Below are positions 1 through 5,709 of a DNA stretch of 9,544 bases, in pieces. Below the pieces are notes generated by a model. It was not told the origin of the DNA and ran no database searches. It saw nothing but the letters and a program-made list of their open reading frames with translations. Location of the stretch: positions 1-9,544 of the forward strand of contig WGBH01000393.1 in NCBI GenBank assembly GCA_015494435.1. The letters run 5' to 3'. The number at the start of each line of letters is the position of its first letter. Position 1 is the stretch's first letter. Origin of the DNA: Thiotrichaceae bacterium. GTDB lineage: Bacteria; Pseudomonadota; Gammaproteobacteria; Thiotrichales; Thiotrichaceae. The translations under genes were made by a program, and so were the position numbers.

Positions 1-154
1 CAATTTGAAGAACTTCATTTAACTGCTCTTCACTATACATTCTATGTCCACTTTTACCCCGATAAGCAGGAATTAATTTTCCCTGTTTATCCCATGACCT
101 TAGTGTTTGTATACTTCGTCCGATGAGTTTTGCAAATTTTCCTATTGAATACAT
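1..154 (-). CDS. MerR-type HTH protein, probably the N-terminus of an IS607-family serine recombinase (partial)
   Basis: Reading the minus strand from the ATG at 154 gives 51 uninterrupted codons that run off the left edge of the window. The protein starts MYSIGKFAKLIG and continues RSIQTLRSWDKQGKL, then a GHRMYSEEQL segment. This is the MerR-like winged helix: a first helix, a recognition helix ending TLRxW, and a GHRxY wing. Ordinary MerR regulators usually have LRYY(D/E) and GYRxY, whereas Trp in the recognition helix with a following GKL is typical of TnpA serine recombinases of IS607 elements, so I favour that reading. The catalytic serine recombinase domain, if present, and any tnpB partner would lie outside the window. 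No Shine-Dalgarno sequence precedes the ATG; an in-frame stop lies five codons upstream. The alternative is a small stand-alone MerR-like regulator or excisionase. Confidence 0.65.
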   Translation of the reverse strand, partial: MYSIGKFAKLIGRSIQTLRSWDKQGKLIPAYRGKSGHRMYSEEQLNEVLQI

Positions 155-238
155 AATGATATTGTATCATAATTTTATAGGAAATAGTAGATATATTGTA
201 GCAGTCAATTAACCTTTCTTTAAAACCATCATCAAATT
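155..238. promoter_or_regulatory. Divergent intergenic region between the HTH gene and the CPBP protease gene
   Basis: These 84 bases separate two divergent start codons and must hold the start signals of the left gene and probably of the right one. The DNA is very AT-rich. It includes TATAAAAT-like sequence on the minus strand (about 171-178) and TATATT at 192-197 on the plus strand as possible -10 elements, but neither has a convincing -35 partner. If the left gene belongs to an IS607 element, the element's end should also fall here. IS607 elements lack terminal inverted repeats, so the boundary cannot be placed by eye. Confidence 0.35.
156..170. repeat. 15-bp palindrome beside the recombinase start codon
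   Basis: The sequence ATGATA-TTG-TATCAT is a perfect inverted repeat with 6-bp arms and a 3-bp centre. It begins two bases from the start codon of the minus-strand HTH gene. The symmetry and position suit an operator, or a binding site for the MerR-like domain near an element end. This is inference; AT-rich DNA produces such palindromes fairly easily. Confidence 0.4.
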
Positions 239-982
239 ATGACTTCTAACAACGAGAATGCAAAGAATGAATATTGGGGATTAGGAGCAACTATTGCTCT
301 TAGTCTATTGATATTACTTACTTTTATTATCACTCAAACTGTCGTTTTTATTCTTTATGCTAAGAGTCAATTCGCTAATCATTCTGCAATAAATGAAACC
401 GCTTTTTTTAATTCACTGCTTAGTAATGGGGATGCCGTTAGTATTGCTGAAATTTCTGCGACGCTACTTGCGATTATCATTACTTTTGTCCTTATTCATT
501 GGCGTAAACAACATAGCATTGAGGATTATCTTTACCTGCATCCTATAAGTGTTCGTACCCTTATTAAATATTTGATTCTTATGGGTATTGTAATTGTTTT
601 TATGAGTATTATCTCAATACTCAGTAATCATCCTACCCCACAGATAATGCTGGATATTTACCAAAGTGCTAAGCATCCTGGATTGCTTTTATTTGCCCTT
701 ATTATTGCAGCGCCTTTTTTTGAAGAAATTTTATTTCGAGGCTTTTTATTTGAAGGTTTACGCCATTCATCACTTGGCTTTATCGCCACAGCAATCATTA
801 CATCTGCAATATGGGCTGGCATTCATCTACAGTATGGTCTATATGAGATAGTGCTTATCTTTTTTGTTGGCTTACTTTTAGCCTATAGCAAGGCTAAAAC
901 AGGTTCACTTTATATTCCTATTGCGATGCATTCTTTTATGAATGTTGTTGCAATAGTGGAAATTGAGCTGAATTTAAGCTAA
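239..982 (+). CDS. CPBP-family intramembrane metalloprotease (Abi/CAAX-protease-like)
   Basis: A 247-residue polytopic membrane protein with the three diagnostic CPBP motifs in its C-terminal half: EEILFR with E162, E163 and R167; an IWAGIH motif with H196; and HSFMN with H231 and N235. The glutamates and histidines form the presumed intramembrane metal/catalytic centre in this superfamily, which includes eukaryotic Rce1 and bacterial bacteriocin-immunity proteins. Hydrophobic stretches lie at roughly 15-40, 70-86, 110-128, 148-160, 180-193, 202-216 and 225-242. Substrate and role are unknown; bacterial members act in peptide processing, immunity or stress signalling. The start is the first ATG after an in-frame stop at 221-223, but no clear Shine-Dalgarno precedes it. 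It is separated by 86 bp and a small hairpin from pepA, so co-transcription is uncertain. Confidence 0.88.
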   Translation: MTSNNENAKNEYWGLGATIALSLLILLTFIITQTVVFILYAKSQFANHSAINETAFFNSLLSNGDAVSIAEISATLLAIIITFVLIHWRKQHSIEDYLYLHPISVRTLIKYLILMGIVIVFMSIISILSNHPTPQIMLDIYQSAKHPGLLLFALIIAAPFFEEILFRGFLFEGLRHSSLGFIATAIITSAIWAGIHLQYGLYEIVLIFFVGLLLAYSKAKTGSLYIPIAMHSFMNVVAIVEIELNLS

Positions 983-1001
983 ATAGAGGATTAGCATTGA
1001 T

Positions 1002-1020
1002 CCAGCAAAATTTATGCTGG
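1002..1020 (+). repeat. Small hairpin between the CPBP gene and pepA
   Basis: CCAGCA and TGCTGG form a perfect 6-bp stem with a 7-base AT loop. No U-tract follows on either strand (the next bases on the plus strand are CTGAAAAAAG), so it does not fit an intrinsic terminator. It could be a weak pause/terminator, an mRNA-end structure or a pepA operator. Confidence 0.35.
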
Positions 1021-1068
1021 CTGAAAAAAGACGTTAAAAAATAAAATACAATAGAGAATAATATCCAA

Positions 1069-2556
1069 ATGAATTACAGCTTACTGACATCTAGCAATCC
1101 CTCTGAAGTAAAATCTGACTGCCTTGTGGTCTCAATTTTTGCTGATAAAAAACTATCAATAGCAGCACAGCAAATAGATAATGCAAGTAATGAACTCATT
1201 AGCAGGTTTTTAAATGTTGCTGATTTTTCAGGAAAGTGCGGAGAGTCTCATCTGCTTTATGCTGACACAGGTTTGCAATGTCCGCGCATTTTATTGATTG
1301 GCTGTGGTAAAGAAAACGAGTTTAATCAAAAAACAGCCTGTACTGTGATTAAAACAGCCAGTAAAAAAATTGCAAAAACCTCTGCTAAACATGCCACCTT
1401 GTTTTTATTAGATACCTTGTCTGAACGCATTATTTGTGAACAATCAATACGACAAAGTATTTTAACCTTTGCAGATAGTATTTACCGTTTTGATAAATAT
1501 AAAAGCGAGGTTAAAGATAAATCAAAGCTTCAACAGGTTTGCATTGCTTTCACTACCGAGCCTCCTTGCGATGTTGCTACTATGCTAGAACAGGGCAAAG
1601 CAATTGCAAAAGGAATGCATTTATCACGTGATCTTGCCAATCAGCCTGCTAATGTTTGCACACCTACTTTTTTAGCTGAAACGGCGCAATCATTAGGTCG
1701 TCAATACAATTCTGTTAAGGTTGAAGTGCTTGATGAAACCGAAATGCAAGAGCTGGGTATGGGGGCTTTTCTTTCTGTTAGTAAAGGAAGTAAACAACCT
1801 GCAAAAATGATTGTTTTGCATTATAACGGAGCCAATGACTCCAGCCGTCCTATTGCTTTAGTCGGTAAAGGAGTAACGTTTGATACGGGTGGAATTTCTA
1901 TTAAGTCCAGTTCAAATATGGATGAAATGAAGTTTGATATGTGTGGTGCCGCTAGCGTAATGGGGACTGTTAATGCCTGCGCTGAAATGCAATTGCCACT
2001 TAACTTGGTTGCGGTGCTGGCAGCGGCTGAAAATATGCCAAGTAGCGAAGCCACTAAACCTGGTGATATCGTTACCTCTATGTCAGGCAAAACCATTGAA
2101 GTGCTTAATACTGACGCAGAAGGCAGACTGGTACTTTGTGATGCTCTCACTTATGTTGGTCGTTATAATCCTGAAGTTGTGATTGATACGGCCACATTAA
2201 CAGGTGCTTGTTTAGTTGCACTGGGCCATCATATTTGCGCTGTATTTGCCAATAGTGATGAACTTGCCAAAGATATAATGGAGGCTGGGAGTGATATTAA
2301 TGATAAAGCATGGCAACTCCCAATGGATGAGACGTATAGCAAACAATTAAAAAGCGCCTTTGCTGATTTAGGTAATATTGGTGGCTCTACTGCTGGCACG
2401 ATTACCGCTGCTTGTTTCTTAGCTAAGTTTACTGAAGAATATGAATGGGCGCATCTTGATATTGCAGGAACAGCGTGGAAAGGAAAAGATGCAACAGGTC
2501 GCCCTGTTCCCTTGTTATCGCAATACCTTATCAATAAGGCGAGCAACAAACACTGA
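1069..2556 (+). CDS. pepA: Cytosol leucyl aminopeptidase (M17 family)
   Basis: A 495-residue protein, close to the 503 residues of E. coli PepA. The N-terminal macro-like domain covers about 1-165 and the C-terminal M17 catalytic domain follows. The two-metal active site is complete: K267 and D272 in the VGKGVTFDTGG segment, K279, D290 in MKFDMCGAASV, and D349, E351 and R353 in the family signature NTDAEGRL. A conserved ATGRPVPLL segment lies near the C-terminus. The enzyme releases N-terminal residues from peptides in the cytoplasm. E. coli PepA also binds DNA as a transcriptional repressor and as an accessory factor in Xer recombination at cer; whether that applies here is unknown. AGAG at about 1053 is a weak ribosome-binding site. 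The stop overlaps the holC start by one base (TGATG), implying translational coupling. Confidence 0.97.
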   Translation: MNYSLLTSSNPSEVKSDCLVVSIFADKKLSIAAQQIDNASNELISRFLNVADFSGKCGESHLLYADTGLQCPRILLIGCGKENEFNQKTACTVIKTASKKIAKTSAKHATLFLLDTLSERIICEQSIRQSILTFADSIYRFDKYKSEVKDKSKLQQVCIAFTTEPPCDVATMLEQGKAIAKGMHLSRDLANQPANVCTPTFLAETAQSLGRQYNSVKVEVLDETEMQELGMGAFLSVSKGSKQPAKMIVLHYNGANDSSRPIALVGKGVTFDTGGISIKSSSNMDEMKFDMCGAASVMGTVNACAEMQLPLNLVAVLAAAENMPSSEATKPGDIVTSMSGKTIEVLNTDAEGRLVLCDALTYVGRYNPEVVIDTATLTGACLVALGHHICAVFANSDELAKDIMEAGSDINDKAWQLPMDETYSKQLKSAFADLGNIGGSTAGTITAACFLAKFTEEYEWAHLDIAGTAWKGKDATGRPVPLLSQYLINKASNKH

Positions 2557-2990
2557 TGACCAAAATTAATTTCTATTTAAGTGGAAATAATACACTACGC
2601 GGTAGACTATTCTTAGCCTGTCGTTTAGTAGAAAAAGCGCGTGAGCATAAATTACAGGTTCATATTCATACTGATGGTTACAATACCACCAAACGAATGG
2701 ATGAAATGCTTTGGATTTGGAAAGAAAGTAGCTTTATCCCGCATATTAGCGATATTAGCAATAATTGGAGCGATACATTTTCTGAACCTGTTAGCATCGC
2801 TAGTCATTATGTGCCAAGAAAGCATTGTGATTACCTTATTAATCTTTCTAATCAAGTACCTGAGTTTTTTTCTCGTTATGCAAAAATGGCAGAAATTATT
2901 GATCAAAATGAAACCATATTGACCGCTGGTCGTGAACGTTACTCATTTTATAAAAACAAGGGCTATACTCTAAATTACTATCAGCTTTAG
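2556..2990 (+). CDS. holC: DNA polymerase III chi subunit
   Basis: A 144-residue protein matching HolC in length (E. coli 147), position and recognisable blocks: an N-terminal KINFYL strand, an RLVEKA helix, the IHTDG strand, a DEMLW segment, the SFIPH motif (FVPH in E. coli), a YLINLS strand, and the C-terminal GRERYSFYKNKGYTLN block, comparable to ARERYKAYRVAGFNLN in E. coli. Chi belongs to the clamp-loader complex: it binds psi (HolD) and the C-terminal tail of single-stranded DNA-binding protein, tethering the polymerase to the lagging strand. The ATG overlaps the pepA stop by one base and lacks a well-spaced Shine-Dalgarno of its own, so translation probably depends on ribosomes finishing pepA. 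The last codons lie inside an inverted repeat. In many gammaproteobacteria valS follows holC; here it does not. Confidence 0.93.
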   Translation: MTKINFYLSGNNTLRGRLFLACRLVEKAREHKLQVHIHTDGYNTTKRMDEMLWIWKESSFIPHISDISNNWSDTFSEPVSIASHYVPRKHCDYLINLSNQVPEFFSRYAKMAEIIDQNETILTAGRERYSFYKNKGYTLNYYQL

Positions 2991-2996
2991 AGTATA
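2964..2996 (+). repeat. 11-bp perfect inverted repeat spanning the holC stop codon
   Basis: TATACTCTAAA (2964-2974) and TTTAGAGTATA (2986-2996) are exact reverse complements separated by 11 bases. The right arm contains the holC stop codon. In RNA this gives an AU-rich 11-bp hairpin followed by AUUUCCUU, which is too U-poor for a standard terminator. It could be a weak terminator, an mRNA 3'-end stabiliser, or a structure tuning translation of the next ORF, whose ATG is 12 bases beyond the right arm. Confidence 0.5.
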
Positions 2997-3008
2997 TTTC
3001 CTTCGATT

Positions 3009-3284
3009 ATGTCTATCCCCGATACCTATATATTAATACCTGTTGTCTCAGATCTTGTTATCCCTGGAGACCCACGTCTTAAAAAAGAAGCCTGTGAAAA
3101 AACGTCCGCAGAATCAATGTATGCGGATCATTTTAATCAACGCATTAATGAATTGGAATCTGCTATTGGTCAAGACGAAATCACTTCACTAGCGCGTGCC
3201 TATGCTATTCGTGAAGAGGCAAGCCGTGCAAAAAATACAGAAAGTGATTATTTTGATGAAAAAAGCGAAGGGCAAGATAACTAA
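3009..3284 (+). CDS. Small conserved-looking protein of unknown function
   Basis: A 91-residue acidic protein that I do not recognise. Residues 6-25 form a hydrophobic then Pro/Gly-containing segment (IPVVSDLVIPGDPR). Residues 26-78 look helical and charged (LKKEACEKTSAE, HFNQRINELESAIG, TSLARAYAIREEASR), and the tail is acidic and polar. There is no signal peptide or transmembrane helix. The ATG is the first start after an in-frame stop, which is the holC stop itself. No good ribosome-binding site is present, and the holC stop is only 18 bases upstream, so reinitiation from holC is plausible. Codon use matches the neighbours, which argues for a real gene. Its last five codons lie in the first copy of a 20-bp tandem repeat. 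A role alongside HolC is only a guess from position. Confidence 0.65.
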   Translation: MSIPDTYILIPVVSDLVIPGDPRLKKEACEKTSAESMYADHFNQRINELESAIGQDEITSLARAYAIREEASRAKNTESDYFDEKSEGQDN

Positions 3285-3327
3285 AAAAAGGGCAAGATAA
3301 CTAAAAAAAGGGCAAGATAACTAAAAA
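3268..3327. repeat. Perfect 3 x 20-bp tandem repeat at the convergent gene junction
   Basis: Three identical, contiguous copies of AAGGGCAAGATAACTAAAAA occupy 3268-3287, 3288-3307 and 3308-3327 with no mismatch. The first copy contains the stop codon of the plus-strand 91-residue gene (TAA, 3282-3284). The third contains the stop codon of the minus-strand barrel gene (TAG, read from 3323 to 3321). The repeat therefore spans the whole 36-bp gap between the two convergent genes. It has no GC-rich dyad, so it is not an obvious intrinsic terminator, although the minus-strand reading presents CCCTTTTTTT tracts. Confidence 0.95.
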
Positions 3328-4505
3328 TACTTCTGTAATTCAATTTGAATAAAACCATCTTTTTTCACATTGCTAAGTGGATCATTGGAATCAATATCGC
3401 TAAAGGTTTGTGCCTCTACATTAAGTTTTAAGTCTTTAGCAATGCGCCGACTACCTTCCACTCTAAAAACTTTACTTTGATTGTCTAAATCAACAAAAGT
3501 ACCTGCTAAAATTTGTGTTGCATCAACATCATTTAAGCTAAAACGCGCGCCAAGAAAAAGATCATTTTGAAAGGCAGCATTAGAGACCTCTCCACGCGAA
3601 TCATGATGATATTCAGCCAATAAACCAAGGTCGGCACCACTTTTGCCTATTCCAGGTAATGTGTATTCAAAACCACCAACTGCAGCTGTATAGTTTTCCT
3701 TTTTAGTCTCGCGGTTAACCGCTTCAAGCTTCCATAACCATGCTTCACCCGTGTATTGTAGATCCAACCCTGTTTGTTTTAATAAAGGATAATGCTGTTT
3801 TAATACACGCTTTGTTAGGTCGGGAATAAATTGAGGTACGCGTGATGTACCATCAAAATAACTCAACCCCACGTCAATCTCATCAAAGGTGTGATTCAAA
3901 CGTACTGCATAATCAATATGCTTTTCTTTTTTTGAGGATTCATAGCTAATATTTTTTGTATCAACAGGAAACCCACCACGAAAACGTCCTTTTATGCCCG
4001 CAAAGGTTCGCTCACGGAAATAAGGTAAAAGATAAAAGCTCAATGCACCGCCATCATGAAGATGACTGACTCTAAACAAGGGTTGCCCTAATTTATCCTC
4101 ACCATCAGCCCCTTCCACAGCATCGGTTTGATTAATAATATCGACTAAATGTTGTGATTCTGTCACTCCCCAGAAGATTTTACTAATTCCTGCTTGAAAT
4201 TCCCAATCACCTTTTGCCATCGTCAAATCAAGCTGACGAATATCAGCATGAGTACGCTTTGGATCTTTTTCATCCCAACGATAAAAAGGAATAAAGCTAA
4301 CTGTATTATGGTCATTATCCCATCGATGTTTATATTCAGGTTGTAAACTAAGGGATAAACCACCTGTTTTTTGTCCTATATAAGCCGCATCATCCAGAAA
4401 ATAACGCCCTTCAAGGCTAATGTTTCCTGAAAAATCACCTGCCTGCAATGTTGTTGATAGAAGTAAACTAGCCGATAACACTAATTTTTTATTATGCACT
4501 GTCAT
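3321..4505 (-). CDS. Outer-membrane beta-barrel protein of unknown family (large)
   Basis: A 394-residue secreted protein. The N-terminus has a signal peptide (basic NKK, hydrophobic LVLSASLLLSTTL, cleavage likely after LQA). The mature part is rich in alternating hydrophobic/polar strands with aromatic girdle residues and ends in ELQKYF, the C-terminal Phe recognised by the BAM machinery. A distinctive block at about residues 105-140 contains AGISKIFWGVTESQHLVDII, then NQTD and GEDKLGQP. I associate this pattern with uncharacterised OM proteins encoded near lipid transport genes, but no function is known to me. I place the start at the ATG at 4505 rather than 4511: the Shine-Dalgarno TGAGGAG abuts the 4511 ATG but sits six bases from 4505, and this start gives a 4-bp ATGA overlap with the upstream methyltransferase stop. 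It is probably the last gene of the minus-strand cluster and may be the OM channel or receptor of the transport system. Confidence 0.82.
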   Translation of the reverse strand: MTVHNKKLVLSASLLLSTTLQAGDFSGNISLEGRYFLDDAAYIGQKTGGLSLSLQPEYKHRWDNDHNTVSFIPFYRWDEKDPKRTHADIRQLDLTMAKGDWEFQAGISKIFWGVTESQHLVDIINQTDAVEGADGEDKLGQPLFRVSHLHDGGALSFYLLPYFRERTFAGIKGRFRGGFPVDTKNISYESSKKEKHIDYAVRLNHTFDEIDVGLSYFDGTSRVPQFIPDLTKRVLKQHYPLLKQTGLDLQYTGEAWLWKLEAVNRETKKENYTAAVGGFEYTLPGIGKSGADLGLLAEYHHDSRGEVSNAAFQNDLFLGARFSLNDVDATQILAGTFVDLDNQSKVFRVEGSRRIAKDLKLNVEAQTFSDIDSNDPLSNVKKDGFIQIELQKYF

Positions 4506-4957
4506 AGCCATCTCCTCACGCGCGCTTTATAGCTAAGATATTCCTGACCAAACTTTTTTTCGAGCACTTTTTCTTCAGGGATGATTTGTTGCGTCGTGAT
4601 TAAAAATACAAATAAAGGCAGTAGTAAAAACGGCGTTATCCCCCCTAGCCAAATTGCATAACCCAATAACACGATTAATAAACTAACATACATTGGGTTA
4701 CGGCTAAATTGATACAAACCTGAGGTGACAATTTTATGTGAATGTTCTGGTTTCATTGGATTAACCGTTGTATGCGAACGAAAAAACAACAGCGCTGACC
4801 AAAGCTCAAAACTAAAAGCAATTGCGATTAACACCAAGCCGACTTTATTCCACGGTGATGAAATCCAGTGAGCAACAGGTATATATTGATTCAGTAGCCA
4901 CATTAAAAGACCAAGGCTTAGTGCATAAACGGGCGGGGGAATTTTTAATTTAAACAT
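4502..4957 (-). CDS. ICMT/PEMT-like integral membrane methyltransferase
   Basis: A 151-residue protein with about four transmembrane segments (near 8-25, 38-58, 88-104 and 107-124) and the signature of the isoprenylcysteine carboxyl methyltransferase / phospholipid methyltransferase superfamily. Residues 64-104 carry TVNP...HKIVTSGLYQFSRNPMY, followed by a membrane helix. Residues 127-150 carry PEEKVLEKKFGQEYLSYKARVRRW, which includes the conserved Glu pair and Arg/Trp cluster that close over S-adenosylmethionine in this fold. Bacterial members methylate lipids or other hydrophobic substrates in the inner membrane; the actual substrate is not predictable here, and protein isoprenylcysteine is unlikely in bacteria. 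The gene begins 21 bp after the preceding small-barrel gene and overlaps the next barrel by 4 bp, strong evidence of one transcript and translational coupling. Confidence 0.87.
   Translation of the reverse strand: MFKLKIPPPVYALSLGLLMWLLNQYIPVAHWISSPWNKVGLVLIAIAFSFELWSALLFFRSHTTVNPMKPEHSHKIVTSGLYQFSRNPMYVSLLIVLLGYAIWLGGITPFLLLPLFVFLITTQQIIPEEKVLEKKFGQEYLSYKARVRRWL
4512..4518 (-). promoter_or_regulatory. Ribosome-binding site that sets the start of the large barrel gene
   Basis: On the minus strand this reads TGAGGAG, a near-consensus Shine-Dalgarno. It touches the ATG at 4511 with no spacer but is six bases from the ATG at 4505. Normal spacing therefore favours 4505. The site lies inside the end of the methyltransferase coding region. 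Confidence 0.75.
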
Positions 4958-4978
4958 AATTGAGAAGGTTCTCTGGTT

Positions 4979-5578
4979 TTAAAAGCTCCAACGTATTGAG
5001 GCATTTAACGTCTCGGAGCCATCATTAGCACCTGTATTAAAATTAAGACCAAGCTCTGTCGTCTTCGAATATTTATACAACATACCAAAGGTAAATAGAG
5101 TATCGGAAACAGGAACGCTTGGTTTATCCATACGTACGAGTAGCTCCATTTTATCGTTTAACACTTTCCTTAAACCCAGTGCAATAATACGTCCGCTGTC
5201 ATCTGCTTTACGATTAACCCCTGCTGTGGTAACACTGGTATGTGTATTAAGTAAGCCAAGAGTAGCAAATAGATCTGTTTTATCCATATATTCATCAAGG
5301 CTCATATGATAACCAATCCCTAAGGAGTAGGTTTTAGTTTTATATTTATCAGGGGCTTTTTTATCTGAATGAAGGCTAAAAGAATAGCTTCCTAAAATAT
5401 TCACATGATCATAAATATCATAAGAGGTATTAAAGGTTAATCCTCCTTTAACATGAGTATCATTAGAAAAATAATAGCCAACCTGACCATAGTCATAACT
5501 AAAATTATCACTTTTTGCTGTTGCATTCAGACATGACAATGCAAATACACCAGATACAAGTACAGGAAATATTTTCAT
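4979..5578 (-). CDS. Small outer-membrane beta-barrel protein
   Basis: A 199-residue protein with a signal peptide (MKIFPVLVSGVFALSCLNATA, cleavage probably after ATA at residue 21) and a mature domain of about 178 residues. That domain has alternating beta-strand patterns such as GQVGYYFS, HVNILGSYSFSLH, TYSLGIGYHMSL and LFTFGMLYKY, and ends in ASIRWSF, a classic C-terminal BAM signal. The size suits an eight-stranded barrel of the OmpW/OmpX/Ail general class, but I see no motif naming a family. The signal peptide contains a Cys (SCLNATA), but the context is not a good lipobox. The gene follows a 131-bp gap that may carry its own promoter. An AGAGAGAGAG tract just before the ATG supplies the ribosome-binding site. 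It is the first gene of a three-gene unit with the methyltransferase and large barrel. Confidence 0.8.
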   Translation of the reverse strand: MKIFPVLVSGVFALSCLNATAKSDNFSYDYGQVGYYFSNDTHVKGGLTFNTSYDIYDHVNILGSYSFSLHSDKKAPDKYKTKTYSLGIGYHMSLDEYMDKTDLFATLGLLNTHTSVTTAGVNRKADDSGRIIALGLRKVLNDKMELLVRMDKPSVPVSDTLFTFGMLYKYSKTTELGLNFNTGANDGSETLNASIRWSF

Positions 5579-5709
5579 GGCTCTCTCTCTTTAATTAATA
5601 AATATTTTTAATAGTAACGTTCAACGAATAATGATATTACCAATCATTAAAAAAGAAACATAGCCAATCCACTCATTAATTATCAGAAGTTTTAAAATGC
5701 ACTCTTTAT
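5579..5709 (-). promoter_or_regulatory. Intergenic region with probable internal promoter and operator-like inverted repeat
   Basis: This is the only sizeable gap in the minus-strand cluster. It contains an inverted repeat with 7-bp arms TAATGAT (5629-5635) and ATCATTA (5643-5649) around a 7-bp centre, a geometry suiting a dimeric regulator. Downstream on the minus strand, TTGAAC (5624-5619) could be a -35 element with a weak TATTAA -10 at 18-bp spacing (5600-5595). The inverted repeat lies just upstream of that pair. I see no GC-rich hairpin plus U-tract for the upstream gene, so readthrough from the LolA-like gene remains possible. Confidence 0.35.

Noticed and set aside
1002..1020. Hairpin between the CPBP gene and pepA as an intrinsic terminator
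   Set aside because: The stem is only 6 bp and no U-tract follows on either strand; kept as a low-confidence hairpin only.
1821..2549. Minus-strand and alternative-frame open frames within pepA
   Set aside because: They overlap the catalytic domain of PepA, including the NTDAEGRL signature, and have no plausible start signals of their own.
2641..2922. Open frames overlapping holC in another frame and on the opposite strand
   Set aside because: holC has a coupled start and matches the chi subunit over its full length; the others are shadows.
3268..3327. Tandem repeat as a CRISPR array or attachment site
   Set aside because: The copies are contiguous with no spacers, lack dyad symmetry and are explained by slippage across the two stop codons.
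4962..4973. GAGAA/TTCTC dyad between the small barrel and the methyltransferase gene
   Set aside because: The arms are 5 bp with a 2-base centre, too tight for an RNA hairpin and too short to claim as an operator.
153..5638. Shared 11-mer ATAATGATATT at 153-163 and 5628-5638, both within inverted repeats
   Set aside because: In DNA this AT-rich an 11-base match between two sites in 9.5 kb is expected by chance, and the two dyads differ in spacing.
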